Shown piece after piece: positions 41,084-53,414 of a DNA stretch of 64,000 nt; positions within the stretch are counted from its first letter, which is position 1, and each line of letters begins with the position of its first letter. The notes under the pieces are model-generated. The model saw nothing but the letters and a program-made list of their open reading frames with translations. It made no database searches and was not told the origin of the DNA. This DNA comes from Luteimonas wenzhouensis (GTDB taxonomy: Bacteria; Pseudomonadota; Gammaproteobacteria; Xanthomonadales; Xanthomonadaceae), in assembly GCF_007859305.1 (NCBI RefSeq), contig NZ_VOHE01000001.1, positions 682,001 through 746,000 of the forward strand, written 5' to 3'. Both the position numbers and the translations under genes were made by a program.

Positions 41084-41111
41084 ATGGTAGCGCTACCAAT
41101 GGCGCTCCCAA
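41084..41111 (-). promoter_or_regulatory. Promoter and LacI-type operator of the sugar-acid operon
   Basis: TGGTAGCGCTACCA (41085-41098) is a perfect 14-bp palindrome with a central CG, the form bound by LacI/GalR-family repressors. On the minus strand it overlaps the -10 TACCAT (41084-41089), which lies 16 bp from TTGGGA (41106-41111). A related half-site, GCGCTCCCA, ends at 41110. A bound repressor would block RNA polymerase. No LacI-family gene is in the window. Confidence 0.75.
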
Positions 41112-41194
41112 GAGTGCCGGCAACGGCGCACGAACGCAAACCGCCCGCGGGCCCCGGGCCCGGGCACCATGGCCGCCCCGGCGGGTGTCAAGCC

Positions 41195-41223
41195 TTGTCC
41201 GGGTGCCGCCCGGCACCTACCCT
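41195..41223 (+). promoter_or_regulatory. Candidate dnaE promoter
   Basis: TTGTCC (41195-41200), exactly 17 bp, then TACCCT (41218-41223) would start RNA about 20 nt before the dnaE ATG. The spacer holds the perfect inverted repeat GGTGCC-GCCC-GGCACC. Because the sugar cassette cuts dnaE off from rnhB, dnaE needs a promoter here. Confidence 0.45.
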
Positions 41224-41249
41224 GCCCGGGCCTGCCTGCCGTGGCCACG

Positions 41250-44792
<3,543 letters not shown>

Positions 44793-45185
44793 CCCGCAGG
44801 CCGCACACCCGTCCGGCCGGGAGACCCGCACCGCCGGCCCCGTCGGGGGGCAGGCCAGGGGATGCGCCCGAGCCCGGTGGCGGCGGTCGGCTGCGCGAAC
44901 GCATCCCGCCCCGGCCCAGGCGGTCCTGGCCCGCGCCCACCTCCTGAACGGGGGACGTGGCGGCCGCGGGGCCGCGCTGCGGCGGGTCCGGGCCGTGCCG
45001 GGCCGGGCCGGGCGGTGCATTCCCGGCAGCGAACGCCACCTCCAGGCCACCCGGGGCCGGCTGCCGCGCCCTCCCGGAACGCTGCCCGGGGACTGCACCG
45101 GGCCGCCCTGACCCCGCACGCCCGGGTACGGGGCTTTCGGCCCCCGTCGGCTAGACTGTCCGTTTCCCGGCAGTCCAGCCCACCG
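44793..45185 (+). other. dnaE-accA intergenic region
   Basis: These 393 bp are extremely GC-rich and hold no protein-like frame. Near the end, a GGGC-TTTCG-GCCC hairpin (45132-45144) and a -10-like TAGACT (45152-45157), 28 bp before the accA ATG, suggest that accA has its own promoter. I see no -35, and nothing else identifiable. Confidence 0.4.
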
Positions 45186-46145
45186 ATGAACCCGAACTAC
45201 CTCGACTTCGAGCAGCCCATCGCGGACCTTGAGGCCAAGATCCACGAGCTGCGCCAGGCCAGCAACGGCCCGGCGGTGAACATCGACGCCGAGATCAACG
45301 CGCTGCAGGACAAGCTGCGCAAGCGCACCGCGTACATCTTCCGCGACCTCAGCCCCTGGCAGGTCTCGCAGCTGGCGCGCCATCCGATGCGCCCGTACAC
45401 CCTGGACTATGTCCGGGTGATGTGCGACGAGTTCGAGGAGCTGGCCGGCGACCGCGCCTACGCCGACGACCCGGCGATCGTCGGCGGGCTGGGCCGCATC
45501 GACGGCCGCCCGGTGGTGATCATCGGCCACCAGAAGGGCCGCGACACCAAGTCGAAGGTGCGCCGCAACTTCGGCATGCCGCGCCCGGAGGGCTACCGCA
45601 AGGCCCTGCGGCTGATGAAGCTGGCCGAGCGGTTCAGGCTCCCGCTGCTGACCTTCATCGACACCCCGGGCGCCTACCCCGGCATCGGCGCGGAGGAGCG
45701 CGGCCAGTCCGAGGCGATCGCGCGCAACCTGCTGGAGATGGCCGAGCTGCGCACCCCGATCCTGTGCACGGTGATCGGCGAGGGCGGCTCGGGCGGCGCG
45801 CTGGCGATCGGCGTCGGCGACCGCACGATCATGCTCGAGTACAGCACCTACTCGGTGATCTCGCCCGAGGGCTGCGCCTCGATCCTGTGGAAGGACGCCG
45901 GCAAGGCGCGCGATGCCGCCGAGCAGCTGGGCCTGACCGCGCGCCGGCTGCACGAGCTGGGCCTGGTCGACCGGGTGATGCGCGAGCCGATCGGCGGCGC
46001 GCACCGCAACCCGCGCCAGACCGCGATCCGGCTCAAGGCCCTGCTGCTCAACGAACTCGACGCGCTGGCCGACGTGCCGCTGGATGAACTGCTGGAGCGG
46101 CGCTATCGCCGGCTGCGCGGCTACGGCGCCTACGCGGCCGCCTGA
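45186..46145 (+). CDS. accA: Acetyl-CoA carboxylase carboxyltransferase subunit alpha
   Basis: The 319-aa subunit, with AccD, moves the carboxyl group from biotin to acetyl-CoA, the committed step of fatty acid synthesis. It has the crotonase-like carboxyltransferase fold with [20 protein letters not shown], the oxyanion/CoA region [20 protein letters not shown] and [15 protein letters not shown]. The length equals E. coli AccA (319). dnaE-accA-tilS is the same order as in E. coli. No frame problems are seen. Confidence 0.99.
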   Translation: MNPNYLDFEQPIADLEAKIHELRQASNGPAVNIDAEINALQDKLRKRTAYIFRDLSPWQVSQLARHPMRPYTLDYVRVMCDEFEELAGDRAYADDPAIVGGLGRIDGRPVVIIGHQKGRDTKSKVRRNFGMPRPEGYRKALRLMKLAERFRLPLLTFIDTPGAYPGIGAEERGQSEAIARNLLEMAELRTPILCTVIGEGGSGGALAIGVGDRTIMLEYSTYSVISPEGCASILWKDAGKARDAAEQLGLTARRLHELGLVDRVMREPIGGAHRNPRQTAIRLKALLLNELDALADVPLDELLERRYRRLRGYGAYAAA

Positions 46146-46200
46146 CCCGGCGACGCCGGCGCCAGGCCCGGGCCCGGGGAATCTGGGGAGGGCGAAGACG

Positions 46201-46272
46201 ATGCCCGACCGCCGCAACGGCGCGCAGGCGCGCCCGGGTACCGGCCCGGGCCGGGAGGCGGTGGCGCCATGA
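46201..46272 (+). CDS. Possible 23-codon coupled leader ORF before tilS
   Basis: An ATG at 46201 with GGAGG (46187-46191) nine bases upstream opens a 23-codon frame (MPDRRNGAQARPGTGPGREA, then VAP). Its TGA overlaps the tilS ATG as ATGA. The peptide is Arg/Gly/Pro-rich with no domain. It may only couple translation into tilS, which also has its own GGAGG at 46254-46258. It could equally be a chance frame in GC-rich DNA. Confidence 0.35.
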   Translation: MPDRRNGAQARPGTGPGREAVAP

Positions 46273-47585
46273 GCCGCGTGCCGACGCTCGCGCTGCCACC
46301 GCCGCCCGCGCAGGGCCCGTGGCTGGTGGGCTACAGCGGTGGCCTCGATTCGACCGTGCTGCTGCACCGCCTGGCCCGTGAGGACAGCGGCCGGACGCTG
46401 CGCGCGATCCACGTCCACCACGGCCTGCAGGCGGGCGCCGACCACTGGGCCGCACACTGCGAACGCACCTGCCGCGCGCTCGGGGTCGCGTTCCAGGTGG
46501 TCCGGATCGAGGTGGCGCGCGGGTCCGGCGAGGGCCTGGAAGCGGCTGCGCGGCGCGGCCGCATGGCCGCCTTCGCCCAGGCCCTGGAAGACGGCGGTGT
46601 GCTGGCCCTCGCCCACCACCGCGACGACCAGGCCGAAACACTGCTGCTGCGCGCGCTGCGCGCCTCGGGCAGCGACGGGCTCGGCGCCATGCGCCCCTCG
46701 CGCCGCTTCGCCCGTGGCTGGCTGTGGCGCCCCTTCCTGGCGCTGCCGCGCCAGGCACTGCTCGACTACGCCCGGGCGCATGGACTGGAATGGATCGAGG
46801 ATCCGTCCAACGCCAGCGACGCCCACGACCGGAACTACCTGCGGCGGCGGGTGATGCCCCTGCTCCAGGCACGCTGGCCGCAGGCGGCCGCGGCCCTGGC
46901 CCGCGCCGCCCAGCTGCAGCGCGAGGCCGTGGACCTGCTCGAAGCCGGCGACCGCGAGGCCCTGGCCCTGGTGCGCGGAGCCGACCCGGCCTGCCTGCAC
47001 GCCGACCGCCTGGCCGCGCTGCCGCCGGCGCGCCGCGCCCGGGTGCTGCGCCGCTGGATCGACGCCCTCGGCCTGCCGCCGCTGCCCGCCCGCGGGGTGG
47101 CCGGCATCGACGCCTGGCTGCGCCAGGCGCCCGCGACCGGCACCGCCGCCTTCGCCTGGCACGGCGCCGTGGTCCGGCTGTGGCGCGGCTTGCTCTGGGC
47201 CGGGACCGGGTCGCCCGCGGTGCCCGACGGCCTGCGCCTGGCCTGGGACGGAACCGGCCCGCTGGCCTGGCCCGGCGGCGGCTGCCTGGCGCTGGCGCCG
47301 GCGGCGGCTCCCGGCGAGATCCCGGCGCCCGGCGGCTTGCTGCAGGTCCATCCACGCCGCGGCGGCGAACGCATCGTCCTGCCGGGCCGGCGCCACTCGC
47401 ACGCGCTCAAGCACGTGCTGCAGGAGCTGGGCATCCCGCCCTGGGTGCGCGCGCGGATGCCCCTGCTCTCCGACGCCACCGGCACCCTGCTGGCGGCCGG
47501 TGACCTGGTGCTGTCGGCCTCGCTGGACCGCTGGCTGCGCACCAGCGGCCGACGCCTGCGCTGGTCCGGCGCCGGCATCGGCTGA
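46269..47585 (+). CDS. tilS: tRNA(Ile)-lysidine synthetase
   Basis: The 438-aa enzyme changes C34 of tRNA-Ile(CAU) to lysidine, so that it reads AUA. The N-type ATP pyrophosphatase loop is SGGLDS (23-28), followed by HVHHGLQAGADHWAAHCE and LAHHRDDQAETLLLR. The C-terminal substrate-binding domains follow, ending in the region with WVRARMPLLSD. The length matches E. coli TilS (432). AUA is presumably very rare in this GC-rich genome. It follows accA by 123 bp. Confidence 0.97.
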   Translation: MSRVPTLALPPPPAQGPWLVGYSGGLDSTVLLHRLAREDSGRTLRAIHVHHGLQAGADHWAAHCERTCRALGVAFQVVRIEVARGSGEGLEAAARRGRMAAFAQALEDGGVLALAHHRDDQAETLLLRALRASGSDGLGAMRPSRRFARGWLWRPFLALPRQALLDYARAHGLEWIEDPSNASDAHDRNYLRRRVMPLLQARWPQAAAALARAAQLQREAVDLLEAGDREALALVRGADPACLHADRLAALPPARRARVLRRWIDALGLPPLPARGVAGIDAWLRQAPATGTAAFAWHGAVVRLWRGLLWAGTGSPAVPDGLRLAWDGTGPLAWPGGGCLALAPAAAPGEIPAPGGLLQVHPRRGGERIVLPGRRHSHALKHVLQELGIPPWVRARMPLLSDATGTLLAAGDLVLSASLDRWLRTSGRRLRWSGAGIG

Positions 47586-47606
47586 CGCGGGCGCCGCGCC
47601 CTGGCT

Positions 47607-47612
47607 TACACT
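47607..47612 (+). promoter_or_regulatory. Candidate xseB -10 box, leaderless type
   Basis: TACACT ends six bases before the xseB ATG, so a normal transcription start would fall on or next to the A of the start codon. There is no Shine-Dalgarno sequence between. The -35 is weak (CTGACG, 19 bp away). Confidence 0.45.
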
Positions 47613-47618
47613 GGACCC

Positions 47619-47882
47619 ATGTCCCGCACCCCCGACAACGACGCCTCGCCGGTCGCCGATTTCGAGGCCTCGCTCGACCAGCTCGAGCAACTGGTGGAGA
47701 AGATGGAACAGGGCGACATGAGCCTGGAGGAATCCCTCGCCGCCTACGAGCGCGGCGTGGGCCTCTACCGCCGCTGCCGGGACGCGCTGGAGCAGGCCGA
47801 GCTGCGCGTGCGCCTGCTCACCGACCCCGAAGCCCCGGAACGGTCGGAGCCGTTCCCGGGCCTGGCCGATGGCGAGCCCTGA
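47619..47882 (+). CDS. xseB: Exodeoxyribonuclease VII small subunit
   Basis: The 87-aa helical protein joins XseA in exonuclease VII, which degrades single-stranded DNA. The signature is [20 protein letters not shown], then [20 protein letters not shown]. The last 14 bases overlap the ispA start, so the two genes are co-translated. The xseB-ispA pairing is conserved in proteobacteria (in E. coli followed by dxs, which is not here). The likely promoter leaves no 5' leader. Confidence 0.97.
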   Translation: MSRTPDNDASPVADFEASLDQLEQLVEKMEQGDMSLEESLAAYERGVGLYRRCRDALEQAELRVRLLTDPEAPERSEPFPGLADGEP

Positions 47883-48771
47883 CCCCGGCGGCAACGGCGC
47901 CCATCCCGCCCTGGCCCGCTGGCGCGCGCGCGTGGACGCGGCGCTGGAATCGGCGCTGGACGGGCTGGAGGGGACCGAGCCGCGCCTGCTCTCGGCCATG
48001 CGCCATGCCGTGCTGCTCGGCGGCAAGCGCATGCGCCCGCTGCTGACCTACGCCACCGGCGTGGCCTGCGGCGCGGCCGAGGACGCGCTGGACGCGCCCG
48101 CCGCGGCGGTCGAGCTGATGCATGCCTATTCGCTGGTGCACGACGACCTGCCGGCGATGGACGACGACGCCCTGCGCCGCGGCCAGCCGACCGTGCACGT
48201 GGCCTACGGCGAAGCGACCGCGATCCTGGCCGGCGACGCGCTGCAGTCGCTGGCATTCGCCACCCTCGCCACGGCCCCGGCCGCCGACGCCGCGCGGGTG
48301 GCGATGCTGGCCGAGCTGGCCACCGCCGGCGGCGCGGCCGGCATGTGCGGCGGCCAGGCGCTCGACCTCGCCGCCACCGGTGCCGCGATCCCGCTGCCCG
48401 CGCTGGAGCGGCTGCATGCGATGAAGACCGGCGCCCTGCTGCGCGCCGCGGTGCGCCTGGGCGCGATCGCCGCCGGCGCCGACGCCGGCGCGCGCCGGGC
48501 GCTGGACACTTTCGCCGGGGCGCTGGGCCTGGCGTTCCAGGTTCGCGACGACCTGCTCGACATCGAGGGCGACAGCGCGACCCTGGGCAAGACCGCCGGC
48601 AAGGACGTCGCCCAGGACAAGGCCACCTTTCCGGCCCTGATCGGCGCCGACGCCTCGCGCGCGCGGCTGCGCGAACTCGCCGCGGCGATGGCGCAGGCGC
48701 TCCAGGCGGTGCCGGGCGATACCTCGGTGCTCGCGGCCCTGGCCCGGCTGGCGATCGAGCGCGACCGCTGA
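47869..48771 (+). CDS. ispA: Farnesyl diphosphate synthase / geranyltranstransferase
   Basis: The 300-aa trans-prenyltransferase condenses IPP with DMAPP and GPP to farnesyl diphosphate, the primer for uppS and quinone side chains. The first Asp-rich motif is DDLPAMDDD and the second [19 protein letters not shown] and the chain-length region before the first motif are typical. The length equals E. coli IspA (299). It starts inside the last codons of xseB and ends 19 bp from a convergent DUF4870-like gene. Confidence 0.98.
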   Translation: MASPDPGGNGAHPALARWRARVDAALESALDGLEGTEPRLLSAMRHAVLLGGKRMRPLLTYATGVACGAAEDALDAPAAAVELMHAYSLVHDDLPAMDDDALRRGQPTVHVAYGEATAILAGDALQSLAFATLATAPAADAARVAMLAELATAGGAAGMCGGQALDLAATGAAIPLPALERLHAMKTGALLRAAVRLGAIAAGADAGARRALDTFAGALGLAFQVRDDLLDIEGDSATLGKTAGKDVAQDKATFPALIGADASRARLRELAAAMAQALQAVPGDTSVLAALARLAIERDR

Positions 48772-48790
48772 AGGGCGGCCGCGCCGGACC

Positions 48791-49228
48791 TCAGAGCAGG
48801 CGCAGGGTCAGCGGATAGCGGTAGCTTTCGCCATCGAGCGCGCGCACCGTCGCCACGATGCTGCAGACCAGCCACATCACCGCGATCGCGACCGCGGCCA
48901 CCACGAGCAGCAGGCCGGCCGGCAGGGTCAGCACCAGGCCCAGGCCCAGGGTGAACACCGTGGCCCCGACCAGCAGCGCGGCGACCACGCACAGGGCGCA
49001 GGCGTACAGGAACATGGTGAGGTTGAAGTTGAACGCTTCGCGCGCATGCCCGGCGACGAACGCGCTGTCCCCGCGCTTGGCCAGGTAGACCGCGCCGGCC
49101 GCCAGCATGCCGGCGAACCCGGCGGTCCAGCTGGTCAGCAGCGCCAGGGCGAGCGCCGCGGCATGGGCACCGGCGGCCCACTGGCGCTCGCCGAGGGTGG
49201 CGTCTTCACGATGCGGCATCGCATGCAT
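48791..49228 (-). CDS. DUF4870-like small membrane protein (copy 1)
   Basis: The 145-aa protein has about four hydrophobic segments and the family-type stretch AREAFNFNLTMFLY near the middle, then VRALDGESYRYPLTLRLL at the end. DUF4870 proteins are inner-membrane proteins of unknown function. The ATG at 49228 is chosen because GGAGGAG lies just upstream; a second ATG is three codons in. The next gene (49389-49817) encodes a paralogue on the same strand. No catalytic residues are visible. Confidence 0.85.
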   Translation of the reverse strand: MHAMPHREDATLGERQWAAGAHAAALALALLTSWTAGFAGMLAAGAVYLAKRGDSAFVAGHAREAFNFNLTMFLYACALCVVAALLVGATVFTLGLGLVLTLPAGLLLVVAAVAIAVMWLVCSIVATVRALDGESYRYPLTLRLL

Positions 49229-49388
49229 GGGGGCTCCTCCCGACCGGAAACCGTCCGGCGTCCCCCCGATCATGCGCCCGCGGGGCGGGATCTCAACCCA
49301 ACTGATGGCCTGGTGGGCCGCGCCGCAGGCGGACACGCGCGGATCCGGACGCGGCCGCGCCACGTCCGGACCCGTACGGCGTCGCCCC

Positions 49389-49817
49389 CTACTTGATCAG
49401 GCGGATGGCGAACGGATAACGGTACGCCGTGCCCTCGTTGGACTTGATCGCCGCGATGATGATGAACACCAGCGCGGCCAGGCCGATCAGCGCCATCAGC
49501 GGCACGGCGACGAGGAAGCCGATGCCCAGGGTCAGGACCCCGACCAGGAACAGCACCAGCATGATCGCGGCCACGGTGATGTTGAAGTTCAACGCTTCCT
49601 TGGCCTGGTCGTCCACGAACGGCATGGTCTCGCGCTTCATCAGCCAGATGACCAGCGGCCCGAGGAAGCAGCCGATACTGAACGCCCAGCCGGCGGTCAC
49701 CAGACCACCGGCCAGTGCCGACAGGTGCGCGAACATCGCCCACTGGCGCTCCTCCGCGGCGATCCCGCCGGCGGCGTCCCCGGCCGACGGCGGCTGGACA
49801 TTCTGCTCTTCAGACAT
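49389..49817 (-). CDS. DUF4870-like small membrane protein (copy 2)
   Basis: The 142-aa protein has a polar N-terminus (MSEEQNVQPPSAGDAAGG), then membrane segments with QAKEALNFNITVAAIMLVL, and ends in KSNEGTAYRYPFAIRLIK. It shares the ExxNFN and YRYP motifs with copy 1, so the two arose by tandem duplication. The function is unknown. The start at 49817 is chosen over a farther in-frame ATG (49901) because GAGG lies eight bases before it and the extra residues look non-coding. Confidence 0.87.
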   Translation of the reverse strand: MSEEQNVQPPSAGDAAGGIAAEERQWAMFAHLSALAGGLVTAGWAFSIGCFLGPLVIWLMKRETMPFVDDQAKEALNFNITVAAIMLVLFLVGVLTLGIGFLVAVPLMALIGLAALVFIIIAAIKSNEGTAYRYPFAIRLIK

Positions 49818-49897
49818 TGGATTCCCCTCGCGCCCCTGGAACGGTGCAGACGGCGGGCGCGGCCGTGTGCGGTCAAGAGCATAACCGGGTTGGGCGG

Positions 49898-51271
49898 TCA
49901 ATCCGACCCCGCCACGGTCATCGCGCCCACCAGGATCGAGCCGGTGCGGATGTGCGAGCGGGGGTCGACGTCGCTGCCGACCGCCTCGATCGCCTGGAAC
50001 ATCCCGCGCAGGTTGCCGGCGATGGTGATCCCGTCCACCGGATGGACGATCTCCCCGCCCCGCACCCGGAACCCGGCGGCGCCGTGCGAATAGTCGCCGG
50101 TGACCGGATTCACGCCCTGCCCCATCAGTTCGGTCACCACGATGCCGTCGCCCATGGTCCGCACCAGTTCGTCGAAGCCGCCGGCGTTGGCGGCCACCAG
50201 CAGGTTGTGCACGCCGCCGGCGTTGCCGGTGGTCTGCAGGCCCAGGCGCCGGGCCGAATAGCTGCCCAGCACGTAGCGCTGCAGCACGCCGTCGTCCACC
50301 AGTGCCGAGGCGCGGGTGGCCACGCCCTCGTCGTCCCAGGCCGCCGAACGCAGGCCGCGGGGCAGGAACGGATCCTCGTGGATCGAGAACCAGGCAGGGA
50401 ACAGCCGGGTGCCGGCGCTGTCGAGCAGGAAGCTGGCGCGGCGGTACAGCGCGCCTCCAGAGACCGCGCCGAGCAGGTGTCCGACCAGCGATCGCGCCAC
50501 CTCGGCGCAGAACAGTACCGGGTAGCTGCCGGTCGCCACCGGACGCGGCTGCAGCCGCGCCACGGCGCGCTCGGCCGCACGGCGCCCGACCGCCGCGGGC
50601 GGCTCGAGGTCGTCGGCCGCCAGGGCGTAGCTGTACCAGCCGTCGCGCTGCATCGCCTCGCCCCTGCCGGCGATCAGCGCGCAGCCGATGCTGTGGTGGG
50701 TGCCGCGCTCGGCGCCGACGAAGCCGTGCGAGTTGGCGTACACCGCCAGCGAGGCACTGCTGCTGACCGACGCGCCGTCGGAATTGGTGATGCGCGCATC
50801 GCCCTCGCGCCCGGCAGCCTCGCAGGCCAGGGCGAGGTCCACCGCGCGGTCGGGCTCCAGCGGCCAGGGGTGCCAGTCGTCGAAGTCCGGCCAGCCATCG
50901 GACCCCGGACGCGCCATCAGCCCGGCGTCGGCCAGTCCCGCCGCCGGATCGGGCTCGGTGTGGCGCGCGATCGCGCAGGCCTGGGCCACGGTGGCCTCGA
51001 GGCTGCCCTCGCGCAAGTCGGCGGTGCTGGCGCTGCCCTTGCGCTGGCCGAAGTACACCGTCACCGCGATGCCGCGGTCGCGGGTGGATTCGACCGTTTC
51101 CACCTCGCCCATGCGCACGCTCACGCTCAGGCCGCGCTCCTGCGTGCAGGAGACCTCGGCCTGGTCGGCGCCCTGGGCGCGGCAGGCCTCGAGCAGGCGC
51201 AGCGCCAGCCCCTGCAGCTCGTCGAGCCGGGCCTGGCTGTCGTCGGTGGCGGGAACGGCGACGCTGTTCAA
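49898..51271 (-). CDS. pmbA: Metalloprotease accessory subunit PmbA/TldE
   Basis: The 457-aa TldD/PmbA-family protein partners TldD in a protease that trims peptides such as microcin B17 precursor and unfolded substrates. It has the family's Gly-rich C-terminal domain ([46 protein letters not shown] end) and lacks the HExxxH of TldD, as expected. The start is TTG at 51271, preceded by AGGA seven bases upstream. It is divergent from yjgA, and tldD lies about 640 bp away beyond yjgA on the same strand as pmbA. Confidence 0.96.
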   Translation of the reverse strand: MNSVAVPATDDSQARLDELQGLALRLLEACRAQGADQAEVSCTQERGLSVSVRMGEVETVESTRDRGIAVTVYFGQRKGSASTADLREGSLEATVAQACAIARHTEPDPAAGLADAGLMARPGSDGWPDFDDWHPWPLEPDRAVDLALACEAAGREGDARITNSDGASVSSSASLAVYANSHGFVGAERGTHHSIGCALIAGRGEAMQRDGWYSYALAADDLEPPAAVGRRAAERAVARLQPRPVATGSYPVLFCAEVARSLVGHLLGAVSGGALYRRASFLLDSAGTRLFPAWFSIHEDPFLPRGLRSAAWDDEGVATRASALVDDGVLQRYVLGSYSARRLGLQTTGNAGGVHNLLVAANAGGFDELVRTMGDGIVVTELMGQGVNPVTGDYSHGAAGFRVRGGEIVHPVDGITIAGNLRGMFQAIEAVGSDVDPRSHIRTGSILVGAMTVAGSD

Positions 51272-51276
51272 TGGCT

Positions 51277-51282
51277 TATCCT
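51277..51282 (+). promoter_or_regulatory. Candidate yjgA -10 box, leaderless type
   Basis: TATCCT ends six bases before the ATG at 51289. This lies inside the pmbA start region on the other strand. No Shine-Dalgarno sequence is seen, again suggesting a transcript that begins at the start codon. Confidence 0.4.
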
Positions 51283-51288
51283 GTGGCG

Positions 51289-51855
51289 ATGAGAGGACGG
51301 GACGAGGACACCGGCGAATTCCTGGCGCCGAGCCGCAGCCAGCGGCGGCGCGAGGCGCTGGACGTGCTGGCGCTGGCGACCACGCTGGCGGGGCTGGAAC
51401 CGGGGCGCCTGGCGAAGCTGCCGGTGCCCGGACACCTGCTGCCGCACGTGGCCGAGGCGCGGCGCATCACCTCGCACATCGCCCGCAAGCGCCAGCTCGC
51501 GTTCCTGGCCAAGCAGATGCGGCGCGAGGACGACGAGGTGCTGGACGCGATCCGCGACGCGCTCGACGCCGGTGGCGAGGCGGCGAAGCAGGAAACCGCG
51601 CTGCTGCACCGCGCCGAACACTGGCGCGAACGCCTGCTCGACGACGGCGACGCGGCGCTGGGCGACCTGCTCGGCGAACATCCGCACGCCGACCGCCAGA
51701 AGCTGCGCCAGCTGGTGCGCAACGCGCTCGAGGAGCGCCATCGCAACCGTCCGCCGCGCGCGTACCGGGAACTGTTCCGCGAGATCCGCGATCTGCTGTC
51801 CGGCGCGAACGCGGGAGACGGCGTCGCAGACGAGGCGGCCGCGCTCGACGACTGA
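51289..51855 (+). CDS. yjgA: Ribosome-associated protein YjgA/DarP (DUF615)
   Basis: The 188-aa charged helical protein matches the YjgA family, which acts in late 50S subunit maturation. Motifs are [40 protein letters not shown] and [17 protein letters not shown]. The frame has an ATG six codons earlier (51271), but the family start is MRGRDEDTG, so I use 51289. The yjgA-pmbA divergent pairing is the same as in E. coli. The C-terminus is Asp/Ala-rich. Confidence 0.94.
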   Translation: MRGRDEDTGEFLAPSRSQRRREALDVLALATTLAGLEPGRLAKLPVPGHLLPHVAEARRITSHIARKRQLAFLAKQMRREDDEVLDAIRDALDAGGEAAKQETALLHRAEHWRERLLDDGDAALGDLLGEHPHADRQKLRQLVRNALEERHRNRPPRAYRELFREIRDLLSGANAGDGVADEAAALDD

Positions 51856-51905
51856 CGCCACCGGCGCCGCGCACACCGCTGGGTGGAGCCCCGGCCGCAC
51901 CGTGA

Positions 51906-53357
51906 TCAGGCCCGGGTCCCGCCCACGGTGATCTGCGAGACCAGCAGCGACGGCTGGCCCACGCCCACCGGCACGCTCTGGCCGTCCTTGCCGCAGGTGC
52001 CCACGCCCTCGTCCAGCGCCAGGTCGTTGCCAACCATCGCCACCCGCTGCATGGTCTCCGGCCCGTTGCCGATCAGGGTCGCGCCCTTGACCGGCGCGGT
52101 GATGCGGCCGTCCTCGATCAGGTAGGCCTCGGTCGCCGAGAACACGTATTTGCCGCTGGTGATGTCGACCTGGCCGCCACCGAAGTTCACCGCGTACAGG
52201 CCCTTCTTCACCGAGCGGATCATCTCCTCGCGCTCGTGCGGCCCGGGCAGCATGTAGGTGTTGGTCATGCGCGGCATTACCAGGTGCGCGAACGACTCGC
52301 GACGGCCGTTGCCGGTCGGTGCCACGCCCATCAGGCGCGCGTTGAGCGTGTCCTGCATGTAGCCGGCGAGCACACCGTCCTCGATCAGCGTGGTGCACTG
52401 CGTGGGCGTGCCCTCGTCGTCGATGCTGAGCGAGCCGCGGCGGCCGTCCAGGGTGCCGTCGTCGACGATGGTGACGCCGGGCGCGGCCACGCGCTGGCCC
52501 ATGCGTCCGGAGTAGGTGCTGGTGCCCTTGCGGTTGAAGTCGCCCTCGAGTCCGTGGCCGACCGCTTCGTGGAGCAGCACGCCCGGCCAGCCGGCGCCGA
52601 GCACCACCGGCATGTTGCCGGCCGGCGCGTCCACCGCCTCGAGGTTCACCAGCGCCTGGCGCAACGCCTCGCGGGCGAAGGATTCCGGGCGGCCGTCAGC
52701 GAGCAGTTCCTCGTAGGAATAACGCCCGCCATAGCCGGCGTAGCCGCTCTCGCGGCGTCCGTCCTGCTCCACGATCACCTGCACGTTGAGCCGTACCAGG
52801 GGGCGCACGTCGGCGGCGAGCACGCCGTCGCTGCGCGCCACCAGCACCGTGTCCACGCCGCCGGTCAGGCTCACCATCACCTGGCGCACGCGCGGATCGG
52901 CCGCGCGTACCGCGCGGTCCACGCGCCGCAGCGCCTCGACCTTGGCCGCGCTGTCGAGCGCGTCCACCGGGTCGACCGCCGGGTACAGCGGGCGCGCCCC
53001 GCCCACCGCCAGCGCGCGCGGGGCGCTGGAGCCGCCGTCGCGCGCGATCGCCCGCGCCGAGCGCGCCGCTTCGAGCAGCGCCTCGCCGTTGATGTCGTCC
53101 GAGTAGGCGAAGCCGGTCTTCTCGCCGCTGATCGCGCGCACGCCCACGCCCTGCTCGATCGAGTGCGCGCCGTCCTTGACGATCCCGTCCTCCACGCTCC
53201 AGCTCTCGCGCCGCGAATGCTGGAAATAGATGTCGCCGAAGTCGATGCCGGGCCCGAGCAGGGTGCCGAACATGCGATCGAGACCGGACGGGTCGAGCCC
53301 GGCCGGCTGCAGCAGGCGCGACTGGGCCAGGGCGAGGGGGGGTGGGGTGGTATCCAT
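51906..53357 (-). CDS. tldD: Metalloprotease TldD
   Basis: The 483-aa catalytic subunit of the TldD/PmbA protease carries the zinc motif [11 protein letters not shown] and the family regions [19 protein letters not shown] (N-terminal) and [20 protein letters not shown] (near the C-terminus). It has the family's usual length (E. coli 481). It lies downstream of yhdP, as in E. coli (yhdP-tldD), 57 bp apart. pmbA is encoded nearby, so both subunits of the heterodimer come from this region. Confidence 0.98.
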   Translation of the reverse strand: MDTTPPPLALAQSRLLQPAGLDPSGLDRMFGTLLGPGIDFGDIYFQHSRRESWSVEDGIVKDGAHSIEQGVGVRAISGEKTGFAYSDDINGEALLEAARSARAIARDGGSSAPRALAVGGARPLYPAVDPVDALDSAAKVEALRRVDRAVRAADPRVRQVMVSLTGGVDTVLVARSDGVLAADVRPLVRLNVQVIVEQDGRRESGYAGYGGRYSYEELLADGRPESFAREALRQALVNLEAVDAPAGNMPVVLGAGWPGVLLHEAVGHGLEGDFNRKGTSTYSGRMGQRVAAPGVTIVDDGTLDGRRGSLSIDDEGTPTQCTTLIEDGVLAGYMQDTLNARLMGVAPTGNGRRESFAHLVMPRMTNTYMLPGPHEREEMIRSVKKGLYAVNFGGGQVDITSGKYVFSATEAYLIEDGRITAPVKGATLIGNGPETMQRVAMVGNDLALDEGVGTCGKDGQSVPVGVGQPSLLVSQITVGGTRA

Positions 53358-53414
53358 GCGGCAAGTCTGGGGCCTGGCGCGCGGAGCGCAAGCCCGGGGC
53401 CCGGCCCGGGGCGT

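Noticed and set aside
37278..41216. A transporter-GH94 fusion of 1312 codons
   Set aside because: The upstream part is an off-frame reading of the transporter, which has its own frame ending in an ATGA overlap with GH94.
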